Notes under the pieces: generated by a model
Database searches by the model: none
Told to the model about the DNA's origin: nothing
The model's input: only the letters and a program-made list of their open reading frames with translations
In this document: in pieces, positions 32,720-42,208 of the stretch
Layout of the letters: every line of letters begins with the position of its first letter
Numbering within the stretch: position 1 is the stretch's first letter
Assembly (NCBI RefSeq): GCF_030056705.1
Contig: NZ_JASHIC010000005.1
Location: 1-64,000, forward strand
Source: Flectobacillus longus
Lineage (GTDB): Bacteria > Bacteroidota > Bacteroidia > Cytophagales > Spirosomataceae
Length of the DNA stretch: 64,000 nucleotides
Direction of reading: 5' to 3'
Translations under genes and position numbers: made by a program

Positions 32720-35104
32720 TTACATGATTGCAAACTTACTCAGAACACTTTTGAGTTGTACTGGTGTAAATGGTTTGCTAAGATAATCGGACATACCACA
32801 TTCCAAAGCCTTGTCTTTTTGGGTGACTAAAGCGCTAGCAGTAAGTGCTACGATTGGTGTATTTTTATTAGGGTTTTCTGTATTTGTAATTTTGATGGTT
32901 GCCTCATAGCCGTCCATAATTGGCATTTGGATATCCATCAAAATCAAGTCATACTTTTTATCGAGGACTTTTTGGCATGCTTCGGCACCATCGAAAGCCA
33001 TATCATATTCTATCTTCCACTTTTTGAGTAAGGTGGTAGCATACTTGCGATTAAGCTCATTATCTTCAACTAATAGTACTTTTAGCCCTTCAAGAACAGA
33101 GCTAGGTTCTGAAGCTTTTTTGGTTTGTGTCAACGCCAAAGGTTCTTCTATCGCTAGCCCATTAGGCGCAATTGCTTTTGGTAAACGAAGCGTAAAGAAA
33201 AACTTAGTACCTTTTCCTTCAACACTTTCTACCCAAATTTTTCCTCCTAAATATTCTACAATTTGTTTACAGATAGACAATCCTAAGCCTGTACCAGGTG
33301 TTTTGATTTTATTTTTATCATGAATTTGAGTAAACTTATTAAAAATCAAATCTATCTTGTCGGCTGGGATACCCATTCCTGTATCAAATACTTGAAATTC
33401 AAATAAAGTATCTTCTTCGCTTCTTTCTAAGATTTTTACTTTTAATCCAATTTTACCTTTTTCAGTAAATTTGTCGGCATTACCTAGCAAATTGAAAAGC
33501 ACCTGATAAATAAGCGTTTCGTCAGCATAATAGAATTGATCCATACGCATATCTGCCATAAAATCTACTTCCAAACCCTTTGGCGTAACCTTCATCTGGA
33601 AGGTTTGCTGAATAGTTTTGAGAAGACCTTTTAGGTCAAAATCTTTTGGATGTGCCGTGATTTTTCCTGCATCCATCTTAGCAAAATCCAACAAATCAGT
33701 GATTAAATTGAGCAAAAACTGCGACGAGTTTTTCAAAATATCAAAATATTCGATTTGTTGTGGATTGGGATGAGTATCGTATAACAAATGAGTGATGCCA
33801 ATAATAGCATTCAATGGTGTACGAATCTCATGGCTCATTGTTGATAGAAATTGCTTTTCAGCATTGCGAGCCTCCTCAAGTGCTTGTTCTGAAAGTTTAC
33901 GATGTGTAATATCACGTATTATATCTCTCGAACCCTTAAATTCATTATCTTCCATGATGGCTGTAGAACTTACTTCTAAGTAGCGAACTTCCCCATCACC
34001 ACGAATGATCCTTCCAACATAGTTTTTGTAAAAGCCCTCAGTCAAGAGTTTTTTCAAGTAGGAGTTTGAGTGTTCTCGATCTTCAGGATGAACTAATCTG
34101 CCTAAATCAAAAGTTGTCATTTCCTCCCTTTTGATACCCAATATTTGCAAAAATGTATCATTAGCTTCTTTTACAGCACCCTTTTCTGATAAGATGGCTA
34201 CCCCATCATTCATATTCATAAAGAGATCTTGATAGCGCTCTTTTGATTCAAGAATCTGTTGTTTATATTCTGCAAATCTTAACAATAGTGCTTTGGTTTG
34301 ATAGCCTAAAGCATCAGTATTATCAAAATTAAGGGCATTTGTACTTACACCCATTTCTTTACACAATACCTCTAAAATATCTTTTTGATTACGTATAGCT
34401 CGTTTTAACTGAAGGTTTTGGTCTTGAGTTTGGGTTAATAAAATTCGATTTTGAGCAAATTTTTCTAACTGTAATTTATAGATTATATCTCCTGCAAAAT
34501 AAAGAGTAACGCTCAAGCCTACAGCTACCAACATCGTATCCAAAAGGATATGTTCTTTTGGGAAAATTGTAAGATAGCCTAAGAAGAAGAAAGCTAAACA
34601 AATAATATTGTAATAAAGCCTTTCTTTTGCATTGAGCATAAAGGAAAGATTGAAGTACGAAATTGCCAAGGCTATCATTGACAGTTCTGCTCCATAATGT
34701 TTAGCCATAAAGGCGGTAACATATTGCATGACTGTTAATGTGAGAACAGCTAAAGTAACCCATGCTTTTAAGGTACTGATTTTTTTGTGTTGCGGTATTA
34801 GCTTGGAGATTTGATAATGCGCAAGAATGAAGAGTAATTCAATACCTACAAGTCCAGCCAAATAGCCTGTCCATGCGTTAAGTGTTAGAATATCTTTGAG
34901 CGCAAGAATATCACTAATGGTCAATAATGGCATCATTATAATGCCAATCTTCAAAGCAAAGACAATCGCTCTCGTTTGAAAAGACAAACGATCTGCTTCA
35001 AATTCATCTAAATCAGAAGAATTTAAGGTATTAAATTGCCAGTTGGTATATTTTTTTAAAAACACTTTAGACAAAAGTTTTAAAATAATCGAATTTATCG
35101 GCAA
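32720..35104 (-). CDS. Hybrid sensor histidine kinase (membrane sensor, PAS, HK, receiver)
   Basis: About 794 residues. Residues 45-205 hold six or so membrane helices, followed by a coiled segment, a PAS domain (SKERYQDLFMNMNDGVAILSEKGAVKEAN) near 280-400, the kinase core with phospho-accepting His in FLSTMSHEIRTPLNAIIG, ATPase boxes (LLGNADKFTEKG, FDTGMGIPADK, GTGLGLSICKQIVEYLGG) and a C-terminal receiver (LLVEDNELNRK, YDLILMDIQMPIMDG, SKPFTP). The frame has no ATG before residue 56; the start is either TTG at 35104 or a nearby alternative codon, since an in-frame stop lies at about 35135. No separate response regulator is adjacent. Confidence 0.9.
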   Translation of the reverse strand: MPINSIILKLLSKVFLKKYTNWQFNTLNSSDLDEFEADRLSFQTRAIVFALKIGIIMMPLLTISDILALKDILTLNAWTGYLAGLVGIELLFILAHYQISKLIPQHKKISTLKAWVTLAVLTLTVMQYVTAFMAKHYGAELSMIALAISYFNLSFMLNAKERLYYNIICLAFFFLGYLTIFPKEHILLDTMLVAVGLSVTLYFAGDIIYKLQLEKFAQNRILLTQTQDQNLQLKRAIRNQKDILEVLCKEMGVSTNALNFDNTDALGYQTKALLLRFAEYKQQILESKERYQDLFMNMNDGVAILSEKGAVKEANDTFLQILGIKREEMTTFDLGRLVHPEDREHSNSYLKKLLTEGFYKNYVGRIIRGDGEVRYLEVSSTAIMEDNEFKGSRDIIRDITHRKLSEQALEEARNAEKQFLSTMSHEIRTPLNAIIGITHLLYDTHPNPQQIEYFDILKNSSQFLLNLITDLLDFAKMDAGKITAHPKDFDLKGLLKTIQQTFQMKVTPKGLEVDFMADMRMDQFYYADETLIYQVLFNLLGNADKFTEKGKIGLKVKILERSEEDTLFEFQVFDTGMGIPADKIDLIFNKFTQIHDKNKIKTPGTGLGLSICKQIVEYLGGKIWVESVEGKGTKFFFTLRLPKAIAPNGLAIEEPLALTQTKKASEPSSVLEGLKVLLVEDNELNRKYATTLLKKWKIEYDMAFDGAEACQKVLDKKYDLILMDIQMPIMDGYEATIKITNTENPNKNTPIVALTASALVTQKDKALECGMSDYLSKPFTPVQLKSVLSKFAIM

Positions 35105-35326
35105 AGATAATGAGTTACAAATGATTCGAAATTGTTATCAAAGAATCATTTCTGCATTTATAAACTTAAAATAACTATGATATATAACCAAGTAAAAGGT
35201 GCTGTAAGTTTAATAATTATGAAGTAAAGCTTGTGAATATTTTATATTTTTGTTGGAAAATTTAAGTTTTTTTGTAAATTTCCTCTCAAATAATTCTATG
35301 TTAATATTGTACTTACACCTATATTT

Positions 35327-38300
35327 ATGAAAAAAATCATTTTTTTGAGTTTGGTCTTTATGACCAGATTACTTGCTGGTTTTGCTCAAATAGCTACTTA
35401 TTACCCATCGCTCAGTGTTCCTGTTATTCAAACTTCTGTGCATCAAATTAGATATGAAACGATGTTGCGTTTTTGGCCATATCTTATCGAGCACCAATAT
35501 ATCCATCTCTATCGGCAAGGGCAAGAGATTGCGCTAGAAATTCATAGCAAAAATGATTCCTATTTAAAATCAGGTGACTATATTTTGTTTTTAGGAGAAC
35601 CCAACAATGGTACCCTTGACTCTTCTTTATATGAATCTTTGCAAGCACAAGCAAATCCTTCGTATAGCCTTTTCTCAGATACAGCCACTTACCAATTAAC
35701 GTATGAGCCTTCTCAAAAATCGTTGTTTCGGATAGGTACCGAAGCATGTAGTTTGAATGAAAGCTATCACGTGAATTTGATAGCAAGTAAGGAGCAAGCA
35801 CAAGTATTTTCCAATAGCTATTTTGCGGGGCTTGTTTTAACACCCTTTGATAATGAGCAAGTTTGGGACTCCAATTACCAAAAAGCAGAAGGTTGGATGA
35901 GCAAAAGTTTTACATCAAACACTCCTGCACAGCTTACTTTCAATACCCTTGAATCAACAGAAGATACCATTAATTTTAAGATACGGCTTATTAGTCAAAA
36001 ACGAACTAACCAAGTATTAGAAATAACCCAAGGTTCTCAATATGTTACGGTAGTTGAATTGCAACCTGCTGAAATTAAGGAAATAAACGGTACGATATTG
36101 CTTAGTGAAGGAAATATTTTGAATATAAAAGGAGTAGAGTCATTATTTGCTATTGCCAGTTTCAAATACGATTACGCAGCTTCTTTTGAGCAGAAAGAGG
36201 GACAGTATTTGTGGAGGTTACCTTATCCCAAAAAAATACCAATGAGCTCCCAAACGCTAAAAGTTTGGAATATTTCAGATAGATATTTTCCTGAAAATGC
36301 GCTTCGGATAGGAGATACTATTTTTACCAAAGCTACTAAAATTGTTTTGTGGGAAAATCCTACAGAGATAACAAATCTATCTCCAACTCGCGTGTGGCAA
36401 CCCGATACCACGGCTAATTTTTTGATAGTCACTCATGAAAATCTATGGAATAGTGCTTTGCAATATGCCGATTATCGAACTTCGGAAGTAGGAGGAGCCT
36501 ACCGTTGCGAAGTAGTAACTAGTCGTATGCTATATGACTATTTTAATTTTGGCAATAAATCAACACTGGCGTTTCAGCGTTATTTTGCGTGTTTTAAACA
36601 TAAAAAAAATCCATTCTATGTCTTTCTGATTGGTACTGGAGCATATCCACAAATAGCAAGAAAGAGTTCTATTGCATTTGCCAGAGACCTTGTACCAACC
36701 TACGGTTACCCTTGTTCGGATACGCCCTTTGTGATAAATAAAAATAGCTCGATAGGTCGTCTTCCTGCCGAAACCAATGCCGATGTACAGGCCTATCTAA
36801 ATAAAGTAATTGCTTTTGAAAAGGAGGATAATACTTATTTTGGGCGTAAACAGCTTTTGCATTTGAGTGGTGGAAGGTATGGGGTGGAGCAAAATTTATT
36901 TCGAAATTATTTGGACTCTTTGGCTGACATTGCTCAGAAACAAAATTTTACGGTTCGAACCATTGGAAAGCAAACGGATGCCTATGTTGAAGTACGTAAT
37001 GTATCTGAAGAAGTCAATCAAGGACTTGGAATGATTACCCTGTTCGGGCACTCGGCTATAGGTCAGCTAGACCTTGATATTGGCTATGTGAGCAATCCAG
37101 ATTTGGGATATCATAACCAAGATAAATATCCTTTTGTATTAGTAAATGGCTGTGATGCAGGCGATTTTTTTACAGAAAAAAAAGCATTGAGTACTGACTG
37201 GGTGTTATCTCCCAATCGTGGTGCTATTGCTTTTATGGCTCATACACATTTGGCATACCCCAATTCCCTATATACTTTTTCAAAAACCTTTTATCAGCAA
37301 TTATTTCAGGAGAATTTATCTCAAACATTGGGAGAAGTTCATGCTCAAGTTATTAAAAATCAGTCTGCTGACCCTTATCTCAAAACCACTCTACAACAGT
37401 TTACTTTACAAGGAGATCCTGCTATTCGGCTATTCAAAGCAGTAGCATTACCTGATATTGCTTTTGTCAAAAATAGTTTGACTGTAGACACACAACAAGA
37501 CTCATTAAGAATAACAGTTGCGATAGTAAATTATGGGAGAGTTTCCCAATTGCCATTTTCACTTCATTTGTATATCAACAAAGAGGATATTTTTCAAAAA
37601 CTGTATGAAACCCCCTTGGCGAATATAGATTCTGTATCTTTTAAGGTTTTATTAAAATCTGATTGGCAAAATAATCTTCTAAATATTAGGTTATCGCTTG
37701 ACGAAGAGGGAGTTTTAGAAGAAATAAATAAAGGAAATAATGATATTGAATTAAGGGATATTTACCTGAAAAAGACCTTAGAATTGTTTTATCCATCCAA
37801 TTGGGCAATCGTTTCAAGCTCTGATATTTGGTTAGAAGGCGTCAAGAATCTATCAGCTTTGGTGCAGTTGCAGGTTGCTGATAATTCAAACTTTAGCTCT
37901 ATTTTACTTCAAAAAAGTATTACAAATCAAGGTATTTTTCGCTATTTGTTTAAAGGCCTTGCAAATGATACCACTACGTATTATTGGAGGGTTACCGCTA
38001 AGGATAGTGTTTTGCTGAACGGAACATTTACCTATATACCCAAAAGCCCTTTGGGGTGGATACAGCGAACATCAGAGCATTTTCAAGCAATAAAAACTTC
38101 AGGAATCGGGTGGAATAATAGTACTTGGAAATTGCAGCCCGATACACTCAAAATAGCTTTGTATGTACCTGGTGCCGATATACCTCAGAGTAATTATTTG
38201 GGTTGGGTAAAAGTAAATGACCAACAATGGTTGGGTAATGGTTTGTGTTACCCTTGGAGTAGCCTCAATGCCCTTACTCTAGACTCGCAATTGAAGCCTT

Positions 38301-39904
38301 ATCTTATTTTACCTCAACTAAGCTGCGGTAATTCACCGTACTGGATTCAAAATTTGAATGAAAGTTTATTGCTAAATGAAATCCCTTTGCTGACTTGTTT
38401 GCAAAAACTCAAAGATGGCGATTGGCTTATTCTTTGGTCGCATGGACGTGTAGATACACAAAAGTGGTCAGAGAAAATTTGGGCATCTTTACAAGAACTA
38501 GGTTGTTCGATTGCCAAGCTCAAATCATTACCGTTGGGTACACCTTTTTTGTTGGTATTACAAAAAGGTAAGAAAAATATCCTTGAAAGATTTGGAACAA
38601 ATGCTCTTTCAGCAATTAGTCAGACGTTAAATCTACTCCCCGAAAGTAAAAATTGGGAAATGATACCTCCTCAAATGGGCGCTTTGGCCGCCGTACAAAG
38701 TATTTTTACAGATTTTCAGACTTTAGAGAAGTTTGGGGTGTATGAAATACAGGTCGATGATAAAAGCTATTTACTTCCAGAAAATCTATCTTTTCAAGTT
38801 CCTTATACAAGAGTTTTCTCGACTCCTATCCAAGTGAAATTTAAGGCCAAACAAGTTCAACAAAATAGCCAACTTCGTCGTTGGGGTATATTGGGGAAGC
38901 CTTACGCAGACTTAGTCATACAAGCATCCGCAGATACTCAAGACATAGAGATTGGGCAAGAGTTGAAGATAAAGCGGTGTGTTTATAATACCTCAGATAC
39001 TCCTTTTTCTGATACAATTGCCATTGATTGGCAGGCTGTTAGGGGTGTAGATGTTTTGAAGAGTGGGAGCGAGGCTTTTACTCCCTTAATAGCTCATGAT
39101 TCGGTAGCATTGCCAGTCTTTTCAAAGGTGTTTGAACAAGCAGGTGATTATACTTTACGGTTCGTTCTGAATCCTTCTCGACATCAAGAAGTTAATTTTA
39201 GTAATAATTCAGCACAAGTTTTTATAAAAGTCAAACAGGATAATGTCGCTCCTACCATGCTTGTGCAATTGGATGGGAGAATTGCACAGAATTTTGAGTA
39301 TTTTAGTCCAAATCCCAAATTAGAAATACAACTATATGATAATAACCAATCTCTTTTTTTAAGAAAGGAAAATATAGAAATATTAGTAAAGCAATGTCAA
39401 TCATGCGATTGGGTTGCTGGAAGTAACTCAAATATTACGTTTTTATCGGAGGAAAGAGGAAGATTAAAACTAGAATATCAAGCTAAAAATTGGCTCAAAG
39501 ATACCGTTTGGATATCCATAAATGCGTGGGATGCAGTAGGAGTGAAGTCGCTCAAAGCATACCAAATACCCATAGTTATTGTTGAAAAAAATAACCCTAT
39601 TCAAGTAACAGTATTTCCAAACCCTCTGTACACTTGGACGAGGTTACGACTAGAAAACTTACCAGAAAAGGAGTACTGGGCGGTATATCAAATTTTTGAT
39701 GTATCTGGACAAAAGCTTTATGAGGTTCAACAGGCTGTGAATGCCACCGAAAAAGAAATATTTTGGGATGGACGAAATCAAGAAGGCAATTTTTTGCCAA
39801 ATGCACTGTATTTTTACAAACTAACATTACAAAATAAAGAATCAAAGGATTCGTTGTCGATAGCAGATACCTTTACTGGCAAAATCGTGCTGGATAGAAA
39901 ATGA
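35327..39904 (+). CDS. C25 (gingipain-type) cysteine peptidase, PorU2-like T9SS sortase homologue
   Basis: 1525 residues with a signal peptide (MKKIIFLSLVFMTRLLAGFA). The peptidase C25 domain spans about 380-720, with His575 in TLFGHSAIG and Cys609 in LVNGCDAGDFF as the catalytic dyad. Long beta-rich repeats follow (CARDB-like segments near 750 and 1250). The end, VTVFPNPLYTWTRLRL...FDVSGQKLY...WDGRNQEGNFLPNALYFYKL...GKIVL, looks like a type A T9SS sorting domain. Very large PorU-related proteins of this kind are called PorU2 in Cytophagales. It may be a surface sortase for T9SS cargo or a secreted protease. No porV is adjacent. Confidence 0.85.
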   Translation: MKKIIFLSLVFMTRLLAGFAQIATYYPSLSVPVIQTSVHQIRYETMLRFWPYLIEHQYIHLYRQGQEIALEIHSKNDSYLKSGDYILFLGEPNNGTLDSSLYESLQAQANPSYSLFSDTATYQLTYEPSQKSLFRIGTEACSLNESYHVNLIASKEQAQVFSNSYFAGLVLTPFDNEQVWDSNYQKAEGWMSKSFTSNTPAQLTFNTLESTEDTINFKIRLISQKRTNQVLEITQGSQYVTVVELQPAEIKEINGTILLSEGNILNIKGVESLFAIASFKYDYAASFEQKEGQYLWRLPYPKKIPMSSQTLKVWNISDRYFPENALRIGDTIFTKATKIVLWENPTEITNLSPTRVWQPDTTANFLIVTHENLWNSALQYADYRTSEVGGAYRCEVVTSRMLYDYFNFGNKSTLAFQRYFACFKHKKNPFYVFLIGTGAYPQIARKSSIAFARDLVPTYGYPCSDTPFVINKNSSIGRLPAETNADVQAYLNKVIAFEKEDNTYFGRKQLLHLSGGRYGVEQNLFRNYLDSLADIAQKQNFTVRTIGKQTDAYVEVRNVSEEVNQGLGMITLFGHSAIGQLDLDIGYVSNPDLGYHNQDKYPFVLVNGCDAGDFFTEKKALSTDWVLSPNRGAIAFMAHTHLAYPNSLYTFSKTFYQQLFQENLSQTLGEVHAQVIKNQSADPYLKTTLQQFTLQGDPAIRLFKAVALPDIAFVKNSLTVDTQQDSLRITVAIVNYGRVSQLPFSLHLYINKEDIFQKLYETPLANIDSVSFKVLLKSDWQNNLLNIRLSLDEEGVLEEINKGNNDIELRDIYLKKTLELFYPSNWAIVSSSDIWLEGVKNLSALVQLQVADNSNFSSILLQKSITNQGIFRYLFKGLANDTTTYYWRVTAKDSVLLNGTFTYIPKSPLGWIQRTSEHFQAIKTSGIGWNNSTWKLQPDTLKIALYVPGADIPQSNYLGWVKVNDQQWLGNGLCYPWSSLNALTLDSQLKPYLILPQLSCGNSPYWIQNLNESLLLNEIPLLTCLQKLKDGDWLILWSHGRVDTQKWSEKIWASLQELGCSIAKLKSLPLGTPFLLVLQKGKKNILERFGTNALSAISQTLNLLPESKNWEMIPPQMGALAAVQSIFTDFQTLEKFGVYEIQVDDKSYLLPENLSFQVPYTRVFSTPIQVKFKAKQVQQNSQLRRWGILGKPYADLVIQASADTQDIEIGQELKIKRCVYNTSDTPFSDTIAIDWQAVRGVDVLKSGSEAFTPLIAHDSVALPVFSKVFEQAGDYTLRFVLNPSRHQEVNFSNNSAQVFIKVKQDNVAPTMLVQLDGRIAQNFEYFSPNPKLEIQLYDNNQSLFLRKENIEILVKQCQSCDWVAGSNSNITFLSEERGRLKLEYQAKNWLKDTVWISINAWDAVGVKSLKAYQIPIVIVEKNNPIQVTVFPNPLYTWTRLRLENLPEKEYWAVYQIFDVSGQKLYEVQQAVNATEKEIFWDGRNQEGNFLPNALYFYKLTLQNKESKDSLSIADTFTGKIVLDRK

Positions 39905-39950
39905 AAAATCACTAAATTACCCATTCGCTAATTCGCTCAATATCTATTCT

Positions 39951-41150
39951 ATGTTAACAGTTGATATTTATAGTAAAAATACTTGGTGGAAAATAGCTTT
40001 TCTATTCGTTTGCGTCATTATCGGTGCATTTTCATTATATTTTACCGACCGTATTGTTTCGAAATTAGAGGAACGAGAAAAGGAGCAAATTCAGATTTAT
40101 GCAGAGTCGTTTAAATTTATGATGACCAACGATTTGGATAAAGATGTCAATTTCTTTTTCGAAAAAATCAAAAAAGCTAACGAGAATATCACTATTCCTG
40201 TAATTCTGAAAGATGGCTCTGGATATTTGACCGCATCTGAAAGTATCCAAATTCCACCAGGATTGAATTCTAAAGAGCAACAAGCTTTTTTGCGTGACAA
40301 ATTGAATGAAATTATGCGTGATGATAATCCGCCTATCGAGTTAGACATGGATTTTCACAAAGAGTATGTATATTATGGAAACTCTCATTTACTAAATATG
40401 CTCAGGTATTATCCTGTATTCCAGTTAATTGTGGTTTTGATTTTTGGTTTGGCAGCCTATTTGTTTTTTGACGCTTCACGTCGCTCGGAGCAAAATAGAG
40501 TTTGGGTGGGTTTGGCTAAAGAAACTGCACACCAATTAGGGACTCCACTATCTTCTTTGACTGCTTGGGTAGAGTTTTTTAAATCAGACCCAACTTTTGA
40601 CCAAGAAATTGTAAAAGAATTAGAAAAAGACGTTCAACGACTCGACGTGATAACAACACGTTTTTCTAATATAGGTTCGATACCAGTGCTCAAAGAAGAA
40701 AATGTAGCAGAAACAGTAGAAGTATTTTTGAGCTATCTCAAACGAAGAATTTCCTCTAAGGTATCACTTACCATTGAAAACCATTTGACGCATCCGACGG
40801 TCAAGATTAACAAATATTTGTTTGAATGGGTTATCGAAAATATCTGTAAAAATGCCGTAGATGCCATGACTGGCGTGGGAGCATTAAAGGTAACCATGGA
40901 AAACGGAAAGCATAATCAGATTATTATTGATATTTCAGATACAGGAAAAGGTATTAGCAAACAGAATCTGAGTAAAGTCTTCAATGCGGGTTTTAGTACC
41001 AAAAAGCGAGGATGGGGCTTAGGCTTAACACTTGCCAAAAGAATTATCGAAAACTATCATAGTGGCAAACTTTTCGTTAAATATTCAGAGGTTGGAAAAG
41101 GAACTACTTTCAGAATCATTATCGCAGGTATGACCGAAGAGGTAGCGTAG
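39951..41150 (+). CDS. Membrane sensor histidine kinase
   Basis: 399 residues with two membrane helices (about 13-32 and 150-172) framing a periplasmic sensor region. The phosphorylation site is KETAHQLGTPLSSLTAWVEFF, an H-box form common in Bacteroidota. ATPase motifs: ENICKNAVDAMTG (N box), DISDTGKGI (G1) and KRGWGLGLTLAKRII (G2). It follows the PorU2-like gene by 46 bases and may be co-transcribed with it. No response regulator is adjacent, so the partner is elsewhere. A strong terminator follows 60 bases later. Confidence 0.92.
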   Translation: MLTVDIYSKNTWWKIAFLFVCVIIGAFSLYFTDRIVSKLEEREKEQIQIYAESFKFMMTNDLDKDVNFFFEKIKKANENITIPVILKDGSGYLTASESIQIPPGLNSKEQQAFLRDKLNEIMRDDNPPIELDMDFHKEYVYYGNSHLLNMLRYYPVFQLIVVLIFGLAAYLFFDASRRSEQNRVWVGLAKETAHQLGTPLSSLTAWVEFFKSDPTFDQEIVKELEKDVQRLDVITTRFSNIGSIPVLKEENVAETVEVFLSYLKRRISSKVSLTIENHLTHPTVKINKYLFEWVIENICKNAVDAMTGVGALKVTMENGKHNQIIIDISDTGKGISKQNLSKVFNAGFSTKKRGWGLGLTLAKRIIENYHSGKLFVKYSEVGKGTTFRIIIAGMTEEVA

Positions 41151-41210
41151 ATAAACATGTGTCATTCCGAATTTAGTGGTTGAGTGATTATTCTAAAATG
41201 TAGCATCGAA

Positions 41211-41244
41211 AAAGGCGGTCGAAAAATTAATTTCGACCGCCTTT
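41211..41244. terminator. Strong terminator after the histidine kinase
   Basis: AAAGGCGGTCGAAA (41211-41224) pairs perfectly with TTTCGACCGCCTTT (41231-41244) and is followed by TTTT. In the rest of 41151-41488 I see a TATATTTG box at 41416-41423 that may be the promoter of the next gene, and no supported ORF. Confidence 0.93.
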
Positions 41245-41488
41245 TTTTATTAACTGTCAGGAGATTCTTTACATCTGAGCAAATTACAGACCTCTTCAAT
41301 AAACTAAATGTTGAATATCAACAAACAAAAACAGGATGGCTCACGTTTGTTTTTTCAAACAAAACCTAATGTGTATTGTTACTAAAGAGTATTAGTAAAG
41401 CTATTACTACTTTTTTATATTTGTATTTAAGAAGGAACGATTCCTTACTTCCATAATAGAGTTGTTTAGTAATAGCATTGATGAATAT

Positions 41489-42142
41489 ATGAAAAAGGCA
41501 ATTAATCCAGTCGTTGAATTAGTAAAGGCTTGGGAGGTGTTTGAGAATGAAAATCCAACAGGAAACTTAGAAGCTTTTTGTCAGGACTATTTGCGAAAAC
41601 AACAGTTAGCAAAGTTTAAGAGTGTTGATGAAGGATATCTCCACCACAACGGCGGTCGTGAAGTCAAACCATCAAATGGGCTAGGAAAGGCATTGGTGCG
41701 TGTTCAGAAATATCTTCATTTTTATATCAAAAAAACTATGCAAAATCTGCCTATCGACAATATCGAGGATTTTGCCTATTTATCAGATTTGCACTTTATG
41801 GGTGCGATGCGAAAAAGCGAACTTATACACCGTAATATTTCAGAATTTACATCGGGAACTAATGTAATAAATCGACTTATCAAAAACCAGTTGGTAGAAG
41901 AATTTAATGACCCCGACGATGCTCGATCCAAACAAGTTAAAATTACACAGTCAGGTGTAAATTGGATTATGAGTTGTTTACCAGATATGATAAAAGTAGA
42001 TTCTGTATTATTTCAAGTTTTGCAATCTGACGAAAGAGAAGTGTTGTTTCATATTTTAGCAAAACTTGACCGTTTTCATACAAGTATTTACTCTGAAATG
42101 CGAGCTTTGGAAATTGAAGATATTTTGAAAAAGGTAATTTAG
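41489..42142 (+). CDS. MarR-like winged-helix regulator
   Basis: About 217 residues from ATG 41489 (MKKAINPVVEL); the frame opens at a TTG nine codons earlier. The C-terminal half is a MarR-type winged helix: FMGAMRKSELIHRNISEFTSGTNVINRLIKNQLVEEFNDPDDARSKQVKITQSG, with the DARSK wing typical of the family. The N-terminal 90 residues are helical and longer than in most MarR proteins. Ligand and targets are unknown. It stands alone between two terminators; a TATATTTG box 66 bases upstream could be its promoter. Confidence 0.75.
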   Translation: MKKAINPVVELVKAWEVFENENPTGNLEAFCQDYLRKQQLAKFKSVDEGYLHHNGGREVKPSNGLGKALVRVQKYLHFYIKKTMQNLPIDNIEDFAYLSDLHFMGAMRKSELIHRNISEFTSGTNVINRLIKNQLVEEFNDPDDARSKQVKITQSGVNWIMSCLPDMIKVDSVLFQVLQSDEREVLFHILAKLDRFHTSIYSEMRALEIEDILKKVI

Positions 42143-42150
42143 TAAATAAA

Positions 42151-42183
42151 AAAGGGTCTATTTCAGATGAAAATAGACCCTTT
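42151..42183. terminator. Bidirectional terminator between convergent genes
   Basis: AAAGGGTCTATTT (42151-42163) pairs perfectly with AAATAGACCCTTT (42171-42183), with A- and T-runs on the two sides. Confidence 0.92.
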
Positions 42184-42208
42184 TTATTTGCGATGTGCTT
42201 AATAGTGA

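Noticed and set aside
41184-41369. A 61-codon plus-strand reading frame between the histidine kinase and the MarR-like gene
   Set aside because: It starts with GTG, reads straight through the strong terminator hairpin at 41211-41244 and has no ribosome site or recognisable domain.
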